Origin: an uncultured Fidelibacterota bacterium
Lineage (GTDB): Bacteria > Marinisomatota > Marinisomatia > Marinisomatales > UBA1611
Length of the DNA stretch: 5,196 bases
Assembly: GCA_913045415.1 (NCBI GenBank)
Contig: CAJWPW010000107.1
Location: forward strand, 1-5,196
Reading direction: 5' to 3'
Notes under the pieces: generated by a model
What the model saw: only the letters and a program-made list of their open reading frames with translations
Databases searched by the model: none
Told to the model about the DNA's origin: nothing
Made by a program: the position numbers and the translations under genes
Shown: positions 1 through 5,196 of the stretch, one piece after another
How the letters are laid out: each line of letters opens with the position of its first letter
Numbering within the stretch: position 1 is the stretch's first letter

Positions 1-33
1 TTATTACCATTATTACTGATTGTCTCAATTGCA
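1..33 (+). other. Signal peptide (hydrophobic core and cleavage site), N-terminus missing
   Basis: The first eleven codons read LLPLLLIVSIA, a hydrophobic run ending in Ser-Ile-Ala, which fits the small-x-small rule for signal peptidase I at -3 and -1. The charged n-region and start codon must lie a few to about 15 codons upstream of the window. Sec export to the periplasm is the expected first step for a T9SS substrate. Confidence 0.75.
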
Positions 34-3000
34 AATGGTGTAGATCTAATTGTCGATCAAAGCGCGCTTTCGCAATATGGGACGGATAACTACCTTTTGT
101 TTGATGGATTCGGCGACGGCCCTAGCCACAGTGTAACAGGTGTCGATGAGGTCCATTTATGGAATGGAGAAGAAGAACCGCCTGACAATGCACCCACAGT
201 CTGGATCAATTATACCCAGGAAGCATTAGTCTATATGAACACATATGTGGCAGATGGTGCTACAGCCCATCATCGCGAAATCATGGGTAATGGCTGGCCG
301 GGTGTCGGCGGTAATAGCTCGCAAAGGCCACCATCAATATCGATTCATTATGGCAACCAGATTAGATATGGATTTGGATTTGGGGTGGGCACTCAGGGAG
401 CGCGTGAAATAGTTGAGGGAACAGAAATACAACAAGAAACATGGCAACATATAGCCGTTACGTTTGATGGTGAAACTTTAAAATTATATGTAAATGGTGA
501 ACTGGCACAAAGTGACAATCACGCAGGAGAAACTCCAGTCGCAGTACCGGTAAAAATGCTAGGCTCATCCTTCCGGGGCAAAATGGATGAGGTCCGAATG
601 TGGAATGTGGCCAGGACCCAGGAACAGATTCAGGCAGCAGTGAATGATACTTTGAGTTTAGATGACAGAGAAGGACTGGTATCCTATTTTACAATGGATC
701 TCAATGAAGATTGGAAGTTAATTGATAAAAGCGGAACTGTTGATCCTATTGGAATTTTTCCTGGGGACGTCCACGATGACTTTGATAATAATGAGATTTT
801 ACAAGAATATTATTCTGATGATTGTCCTAATGGACCCGATGGAAGCACCAATTGCCCATATCCCACCATCCGCAGTGCGATGGATGATGCACAGCCCGGG
901 GACCGTATTTATATCAAGGGAGGGAGATATAATGAGCTTCTCAACAAATATCGGTTTAATGGTTTTGATTGGCCTACTGGTTCAGTAGCTGCTCCAACAA
1001 TCACTTTTGAAGGGTATCCCGGTGAAGATGTGAGGATCGATGGTACTGTACCCATTAATGCAGAGTGGGAGTATCATGAAAATGGTATATGGAAAGCGGT
1101 TCTGGATATGGATGCAGTTTCAAAACATATCTTGAGGCCGGTTGATACCCTCTACAGTGTGTTTGTGGATGACCGGTATATGATTCCTGCTCTTCCCTTT
1201 AATATAAAAAATCCTACCGATCCCACCACCGGTAATCCAATGAACCCTGAGCCGAATACTGTTTGGGAAAATATTGGAAAAAATCCTTTCTTATATAGCC
1301 CAGATAGTTCCGATGCATGGCCGTATTTAGACTCCCCGGCCTATCCTAATGGCATTGATTATTATTTACCTGGGGAATATGCAAATTTAGATACAGTGGA
1401 AGAGTGGTCATTTGATGCTAGCACGAGCACCTTATACATCTACCCAGGTGAAAATTTCAACTTTGCATCCCCAAATGTCCGGGTAAGGGTGAGGGTAATA
1501 AATATAAATTTTTTAGACTCGGATAATCTTGAATTCAGAAATATCCATTTTTTTGCCGGCGCACAAATTTTCAGTAATTGCAATTATAGGACTATGGAAG
1601 ATTGCAGATTTTCATTCGGTGCGTTCTTTGGCGCAGAATCCAAGATAAACACTGGCAGCAGTAATGGTTATAGCGACCATATGACCATCAGAAATTGTAT
1701 CTTCGAATATAGCAATGGTCGATCTCCCTTTTGGGGTGTTGGACATCAATCTACAGTAGAAAATGTTTTAGTCAGATATAATGATTGGTTTCATGGTTCT
1801 GCTAACTATATAGGTGGAGACCATGCAGGCCCTGCATACTATCGTTATCTTACAGTAGAGAATAGCACCAATGCCGGTCTCTGGCCAGGAAGGGGTGCTT
1901 TGGTAGAATATAGCCGCTTTGAAAATCTATATGATGGCGTAGACGGCAGTGGCATTCAAAGAAATGGAGCGAATGCTGAATATAGCACAACGCGTTACTC
2001 GTGGATCATAAATATGCCGGGTTTGAATGGTATGCGGTTTAATAGTGCCTGCGGCGGCTCTGAAGGAGATGTGCATCATGTTGTTGCCATAGGTGCCGGT
2101 CGTGGTATGAAACTGAAAGGTGACTATCATGAAGTGTACCATGTTACTGCATACGATAATAGGAGGAACGATATCTCTCTTGGATGGGGTAAGTATTGTG
2201 GTCCGGATAGGGGAGGGGCTTCTGAACCTGGGAATCTTAACTCCAGAATCCTTAACAGTATTGCAGAAAGCTCATTGGATTGTAGCTCACCCGACTGCAA
2301 GCCCACAGAAGGCCTGACGGAAGCTGATTCCCTTATTGAAGACATTTTGAATTATGAAACATTTGCAGCTTCGGGCATCTGGTATGGTCGATTTTTGAGG
2401 CGTTGTGTGTCTAATTGGTGCTCTTACTTTCCTGCACCGCAAATTGAACTGGCAGCCCCCTGGTATGCCTGGCATGCTGAATCTGAAGAAACTCTTATGG
2501 AAGAGTTTGGTGAAGTACCATGGGATGACCAAAGGCAGAGTTATGATTTTCGCCCCAAGAAAGGATCTAATTTGATTGATGCTGGCGTGATAGTGCCAGG
2601 AATCAATGATGGTTTGGATAGTCGCGACAATGCCCCAAGTCATGGCCTTTGGCTGGATAGCCGTCCGGATGAACCATGGCTGGGTGTATACAATCCAGTT
2701 GGTGCGGATTTTAATCACCCGCCTACGTATTCTGGACAGAACCGCAAGTTTGTAGGAGCTGCGCCCGACATTGGTGCCTACGAATATGGCGATTCCGTAT
2801 ACTGGATCCCGGGATACCGGTATCCTTATCCCAGTGTTCCCATACCCAATGATAATGCAATGGATGTTCCCATAGATTACAGTGTAGTCTGGAATTATCC
2901 CTATGAAAAGGACTATATCGGCACAATGGCGACAGTTACTTTAAGCGGGCCCGGTGTAAACAGAGCTGAGCCTTTTCAGTATCCAAATAATGTGCTTTTT

Positions 3001-4320
3001 CAAACGTTTAAACCGGGCGGGACCTACACTTGGTCCGTTTCGGTGGACGGCATCAGTGGGGGCAACTGGACTTTCACGGTCGCTGATAAAATGTATCCCA
3101 CGAATGATCGATCAATAGATACAGTGGCTGTAGATAGTTCCATCATTCCATTTATCCATATTGATGAATTTCATGGGGAAACCATTCTGAGAGTGAAGAA
3201 AAATAATTTGGCCTTTTTACGTTTTGATATTCCAACATCTCTCAATTACAGCTGCACCATTCATTTAAACTTAGTCCCGCAAAACGTTTCACTAGCTGAA
3301 GGTGGCGGCATCATTCTTTACGCATTTGATTCGGACTGGGGAGAAAAATTGACTGATGAAAATAACATAGGCATTATTGATCATAGTTTATTAACACCGT
3401 TAGATACGCTGTATGCATTGGAGCCGGAAACCGTGGTATCTTTCGTTTTAACTGATAATATTAACTTCGCTTGTAGCGATCACTCTTTTGCTTTGGGCGT
3501 TTTGGATTCTACAGATAACGTAACTTTTTACAGTAAAGAAAAAGAATATGATCAAAGGGCTAATAACTATGCCCCCCGAATGAATCTTTGGCCCAGTCTT
3601 TCTTTTCAGGAATGTATTTATACTGTTCTACCGTCAGTTTACCCTGGTGATACGGACAACAATGGAGTTGTGAATGAATTTGATATTCTGCCTTTAGCCA
3701 CTTATTTTTACCAAACCGGCCCACAACGTTGTACAGCTGGTTATGGCTGGTTACCGTCGCCTTTTGACTCTCTCTGGGTATCGAATTCTGCTGCCACATA
3801 TGCCGATGCCAACGGAGACGGTATTATTGATGAGAGTGATTTATTCGGGATCGCGCTTAACTGGGGCAAGAGCCATGGGGACCGTTCGGAAAATTTTGTA
3901 ATTGATCCAGGTGACAGTACATTGGTTACCCTTCATAAACCTGCACTTGAAGAATTATACCAGGCATTGGGTGGAGATGGTGAGCCGGCACGGAAGATGA
4001 GATCACTTTTGGAAAGAATTTTAGGCATGGCAAACATACCTGATAAATTCTCTCTGTATCAGAACTATCCCAACCCTTTCAACCCCATCACTACAATCAG
4101 ATACGATCTTCCAGAACAGAGTCACGTAAATATTGTCATTTATGATATGCTGGGTAGAGAAGTAACTCACCTTGTCAACGCCACCTTGGAAGCCGGCTAC
4201 AGGTCAATACAATGGAATTCTACCAATAGTTTTGGCAAGCCCGTAAGTGCGGGAGTCTACATCTACCGGATACAGGCTGGGAAATTCATGCAGGCCAGGA
4301 AGATGGTGCTGTTGAAATGA
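1..4320 (+). CDS. Large secreted multidomain beta-helix protein with LamG, Fn3-like, CBM96-like, dockerin and T9SS tail (5' partial)
   Basis: At least 1439 residues; the start codon lies left of the window. The TTG at 97 is not the start, because the frame is open from base 1 and encodes a signal-peptide core (LLPLLLIVSIANG, likely cleaved after Ser-Ile-Ala at 25-33). Modules by base position: LamG-like jelly roll about 91-740 (HIAVTFDGETLKLYVNG at 448-498, KMDEVRMWN at 580-606); beta-helix entry at 856-1044 (PTIRSAMDDAQPGDRIYIKG, then TITFEGYPGEDVRIDG); helix coils with many N/G turns about 1498-2290; closing motif PDIGAYEYG at 2764-2790; Fn3-like 2839-3090 (FKPGGTYTWSVSVDG); DNRLRE/CBM96-like sandwich about 3091-3600 (LAFLRFDIP); dockerin-like 3640-3873; T9SS tail 4036-4317. 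The fold suggests polysaccharide binding or cleavage outside the cell. I could not identify catalytic residues or a specific lyase family, so substrate and activity are open. It ends in tandem stops TGA TAA and is followed by a cohesin lipoprotein gene. Confidence 0.9.
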   Translation, partial: LLPLLLIVSIANGVDLIVDQSALSQYGTDNYLLFDGFGDGPSHSVTGVDEVHLWNGEEEPPDNAPTVWINYTQEALVYMNTYVADGATAHHREIMGNGWPGVGGNSSQRPPSISIHYGNQIRYGFGFGVGTQGAREIVEGTEIQQETWQHIAVTFDGETLKLYVNGELAQSDNHAGETPVAVPVKMLGSSFRGKMDEVRMWNVARTQEQIQAAVNDTLSLDDREGLVSYFTMDLNEDWKLIDKSGTVDPIGIFPGDVHDDFDNNEILQEYYSDDCPNGPDGSTNCPYPTIRSAMDDAQPGDRIYIKGGRYNELLNKYRFNGFDWPTGSVAAPTITFEGYPGEDVRIDGTVPINAEWEYHENGIWKAVLDMDAVSKHILRPVDTLYSVFVDDRYMIPALPFNIKNPTDPTTGNPMNPEPNTVWENIGKNPFLYSPDSSDAWPYLDSPAYPNGIDYYLPGEYANLDTVEEWSFDASTSTLYIYPGENFNFASPNVRVRVRVININFLDSDNLEFRNIHFFAGAQIFSNCNYRTMEDCRFSFGAFFGAESKINTGSSNGYSDHMTIRNCIFEYSNGRSPFWGVGHQSTVENVLVRYNDWFHGSANYIGGDHAGPAYYRYLTVENSTNAGLWPGRGALVEYSRFENLYDGVDGSGIQRNGANAEYSTTRYSWIINMPGLNGMRFNSACGGSEGDVHHVVAIGAGRGMKLKGDYHEVYHVTAYDNRRNDISLGWGKYCGPDRGGASEPGNLNSRILNSIAESSLDCSSPDCKPTEGLTEADSLIEDILNYETFAASGIWYGRFLRRCVSNWCSYFPAPQIELAAPWYAWHAESEETLMEEFGEVPWDDQRQSYDFRPKKGSNLIDAGVIVPGINDGLDSRDNAPSHGLWLDSRPDEPWLGVYNPVGADFNHPPTYSGQNRKFVGAAPDIGAYEYGDSVYWIPGYRYPYPSVPIPNDNAMDVPIDYSVVWNYPYEKDYIGTMATVTLSGPGVNRAEPFQYPNNVLFQTFKPGGTYTWSVSVDGISGGNWTFTVADKMYPTNDRSIDTVAVDSSIIPFIHIDEFHGETILRVKKNNLAFLRFDIPTSLNYSCTIHLNLVPQNVSLAEGGGIILYAFDSDWGEKLTDENNIGIIDHSLLTPLDTLYALEPETVVSFVLTDNINFACSDHSFALGVLDSTDNVTFYSKEKEYDQRANNYAPRMNLWPSLSFQECIYTVLPSVYPGDTDNNGVVNEFDILPLATYFYQTGPQRCTAGYGWLPSPFDSLWVSNSAATYADANGDGIIDESDLFGIALNWGKSHGDRSENFVIDPGDSTLVTLHKPALEELYQALGGDGEPARKMRSLLERILGMANIPDKFSLYQNYPNPFNPITTIRYDLPEQSHVNIVIYDMLGREVTHLVNATLEAGYRSIQWNSTNSFGKPVSAGVYIYRIQAGKFMQARKMVLLK
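3640..3873 (+). other. Dockerin-like domain with two calcium-binding loops
   Basis: There are two EF-hand-like 12-residue loops. The first, DTDNNGVVNEFD (3649-3684), has Asp/Asn at loop positions 1, 3, 5 and 12 and is followed by ILPLATYF. The second, DANGDGIIDESD (3805-3840), has the same ligand pattern and is followed by LFGIALNWGK. This duplicated loop-helix layout is the dockerin type I hallmark. The spacer between the loops is 40 residues and contains Trp and Cys, longer than the roughly 20 residues of clostridial dockerins. In the dockerin family the module docks onto a cohesin, and the next gene encodes a cohesin-like domain. A plain calcium-stabilised spacer is the alternative. Confidence 0.8.
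4036..4317 (+). other. Type IX secretion C-terminal sorting domain
   Basis: About 94 residues begin IPDKFSLYQNYPNPFNP, continue with TTIRYDLPE and VNIVIYDMLGREV, and end with GVYIYRIQAG and RKMVLLK. This is the type A Por-secretion tail, a FlgD-Ig-like beta-sandwich, found throughout FCB bacteria. It directs the protein across the outer membrane, where the tail is normally removed or exchanged for a surface anchor. A charged, probably helical linker (about 3940-4030, containing ALEELYQALGG and MRSLLERILG) precedes it. Confidence 0.93.
4270..4306 (+). repeat. Imperfect direct repeat, copy 1 (copy 2 at 5160-5196)
   Basis: The 37 bases starting ATACAGGCTGG and ending AAGATGG match 5160-5196 at 27 of 37 positions without gaps. 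Identity is highest at the two ends (11 and 7 bases). Both copies encode the same T9SS-tail motif in frame (IQAG....KM), so the similarity reflects homologous coding sequence and not a dedicated repeat element. Confidence 0.6.
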
Positions 4321-4328
4321 TAAAATTC

Positions 4329-4336
4329 AAGGAAGG
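4329..4336 (+). promoter_or_regulatory. Ribosome binding site of the cohesin lipoprotein gene
   Basis: AAGGAAGG lies 9 bases before the GTG at 4346 and supports that start. The nearby ATG at 4338 is in another frame and stops after four codons (ATGGAAAGGTGTTAA). The GTG frame gives a proper n-region (MLKKN) and lipobox. Confidence 0.7.
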
Positions 4337-4345
4337 AATGGAAAG

Positions 4346-5122
4346 GTGTTAAAGAAAAACACAATATTCATTTTGTTCTTTGGTGTAATATTAACCAACT
4401 GTGGGCTTTTTGATAATGAGGATGAATCAATCGATAGCCCTATCGCCGCATTCGAAGCTGAACCTGCAGAAGGTTATGTTCCGTTGACAGTGACATTTAC
4501 TAATAAATCTGATCCTGGCACAGGTAGTAATGTTGAGTACTTGTGGGATTTCAGTGATGGTGGTACAACAACAGCGGAGAATCCAGTCCATACTTTCACT
4601 GATGTCGGGGTTTTTTCCGTTACGTTGACAACTACAACAACTCATGGCAGTGACATTTCTGAACCGCGAGTGATTACGGTAAATACTACGGTAAATCCTC
4701 CAGTTTTGTTATTGTCATCCAGTTCTTCTTCAATAACAGTTGGCGGATCAACATCAATATCACTGGAAATAACTGATTTGGTGATTTCCGTTTTTGGCGT
4801 CGAAATGCAGATAAGTTACAATGCAAGTGTTGTTGAGGTAGACACTTTAAGTTTTGTGCAGGGATCTTATTTTGGGACTAATGCAATTTCACTGTTTCAA
4901 ATAGTGGATGATAAAATACATCTTTCGATCAGTGCAATTCATGGTGATGCCATGGTAAATGGCACCGGTCAATTAGCTGCGTTTGAAGTAACTGGGCTTT
5001 CTTCAGGAACGAGTACATTTACAATTGTACCTGAAGAGCTTCATTTTATTGATGATAACGGAAATGAGGTGGATATTACGGATTATTTAGAAGTGAGAGG
5101 TTTAACGGTTACCGTCCCATAA
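4346..5122 (+). CDS. PKD- and cohesin-domain lipoprotein, putative surface anchor for the dockerin protein
   Basis: 258 residues from a GTG start. Residues 1-18 form a lipoprotein signal peptide (MLKKN, then IFILFFGVILTN) with the candidate lipid-bearing Cys19; Asn at -1 is a loose fit to the lipobox. The mature end is acidic (CGLFDNEDES). Residues 32-113 are a PKD domain, shown by VPLTVTFTNKS, the signature WDFSDGG at 67-73 and ENPVHTF at 78-84. Residues 119-258 resemble a cohesin: ITVGGSTSISLEITD, then FGVEMQISYNASVVEV, a GSYFG turn, and a C-terminal strand set around GQLAAFEVTG. PKD domains usually act as extracellular spacers and cohesins bind dockerins. The gene follows the dockerin-bearing gene by 25 bases with no terminator between them, so co-transcription is likely. 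The inferred role is tethering that protein to the outer membrane. The PKD and lipoprotein calls are firm; the cohesin call rests on motif pattern and could be another Ig-like adhesion fold. No catalytic motif is seen. Confidence 0.85.
   Translation: MLKKNTIFILFFGVILTNCGLFDNEDESIDSPIAAFEAEPAEGYVPLTVTFTNKSDPGTGSNVEYLWDFSDGGTTTAENPVHTFTDVGVFSVTLTTTTTHGSDISEPRVITVNTTVNPPVLLLSSSSSSITVGGSTSISLEITDLVISVFGVEMQISYNASVVEVDTLSFVQGSYFGTNAISLFQIVDDKIHLSISAIHGDAMVNGTGQLAAFEVTGLSSGTSTFTIVPEELHFIDDNGNEVDITDYLEVRGLTVTVP
4439..4684 (+). other. PKD domain
   Basis: About 82 residues starting SPIAAFEAEPAEG. They carry the core PKD signature WDFSDGG and the following ENPVHTF, then a closing strand VFSVTLT and VITVN. 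This beta-sandwich commonly spaces binding or catalytic modules away from the cell surface. Confidence 0.9.
4700..5119 (+). other. Cohesin-like domain
   Basis: About 140 residues with the cohesin order of elements: a first strand after a Ser-rich linker (SITVGGSTSISLEITD), the FGVEMQISYNASVVEVDTL strand pair that matches the 'xGaxxxlxYDpsvlev' cohesin pattern, a GSYFG turn, the VDDKIHLSISA strand, and GTGQLAAFEVTGLSSGTS, which matches the cohesin 'G.l..i.F.v.g...G.s.l' segment. The fold call is by eye; it is the expected partner fold for the dockerin in the upstream gene. Confidence 0.72.
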
Positions 5123-5126
5123 TCCA

Positions 5127-5196
5127 ATGAAATACCACCAATTTATACCTAGATATCAAATACAGGCTGGTGAATACATTAGTACTAAGAAGATGG
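5127..5196 (+). pseudogene. Fragment of a T9SS sorting-tail C-terminus (runs off the window)
   Basis: An open frame from ATG 5127 to the window edge begins MKYHQFIPR and then reads YQIQAGEYISTKKM from 5154. That stretch matches the last strand of a type A T9SS tail, and aligns with YRIQAGKFMQARKM of the upstream large gene (4264-4305). The roughly 80 preceding tail residues, including the NYPNPFNP motif, are absent, and no ribosome binding site precedes the ATG. A decayed or recombined tail remnant is the best reading. A short real gene continuing to the right cannot be excluded, because only 70 bases are visible. Confidence 0.5.

Noticed and set aside
1476..1512. Alternating Val-Arg run (VRVRVRVININ) with GGGTAAGGGTGAGGGTA in the DNA
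   Set aside because: It resembles a short G-rich repeat but codes for an ordinary alternating beta-strand at the start of the beta-helix. There are too few units for a repeat element, and a G-quadruplex role is not supported.
2287..2718. 143-codon open frame on the minus strand
   Set aside because: It lies entirely inside the beta-helix gene, whose plus-strand frame shows clear domains. The minus-strand product has no recognisable domain, so it is a shadow frame. The other short frames inside the two genes were discarded for the same reason.
4338..4352. Tiny ATG frame ATGGAAAGGTGTTAA overlapping the GTG start of the lipoprotein gene
   Set aside because: Four codons only, out of frame with the lipoprotein. 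No sign of a leader peptide or attenuator around it, so it is most likely chance.
4628..4735. Thr-run (TTTTT) and Ser-run (SSSSSS) in the lipoprotein
   Set aside because: The Ser-run fits a flexible linker between the PKD and cohesin domains, and the Thr-run is part of a PKD strand. Codons are mixed, so this is not a simple-sequence repeat of interest.
5105..5116. Small inverted repeat ACGGT-T-ACCGT near the end of the cohesin gene
   Set aside because: The five-base stem with a one-base loop inside coding sequence is too short, and no T-run follows, so it is not a terminator.

Overview
The window appears to come from a Gram-negative bacterium of the FCB superphylum, in the style of Candidatus Marinimicrobia, Ignavibacteria, Caldithrix or KSB1. 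The main clue is the C-terminus of the large protein. It carries the 'YQNYPNPFNP' motif and ends 'ARKMVLLK', the classic type IX secretion system (T9SS) sorting tail of those lineages. The assignment rests on motifs only; no rRNA or marker gene is present.

Layout, all on the + strand. Bases 1-4320 hold one very large secreted modular protein whose start codon lies just left of the window. The reading frame is open from base 1 and already encodes a signal-peptide hydrophobic core there. Its modules in order are: signal peptide, LamG/concanavalin-like jelly roll, parallel beta-helix of the polysaccharide-lyase type, fibronectin-III-like domain, DNRLRE/CBM96-like beta-sandwich, dockerin-like double calcium loop, and T9SS tail. 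After a 25-base gap with a good ribosome binding site, bases 4346-5122 encode a lipoprotein made of one PKD domain and one cohesin-like domain. The last 74 bases are non-coding except for a fragment at the right edge that reads like the final residues of another T9SS tail.

How the genes may work together: a dockerin-bearing secreted protein and a cohesin-bearing lipoprotein sit in one apparent operon. The simplest reading is a two-component cell-surface system. The lipoprotein would hold the beta-helix protein, a putative polysaccharide-binding or degrading protein, by a calcium-dependent cohesin-dockerin contact. This resembles a minimal cellulosome in a lineage where cellulosomes are not the norm. 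The pairing is inferred from domain resemblance and adjacency and is not proven by the sequence.

No RNA gene, CRISPR array, insertion sequence, promoter or convincing terminator was seen.
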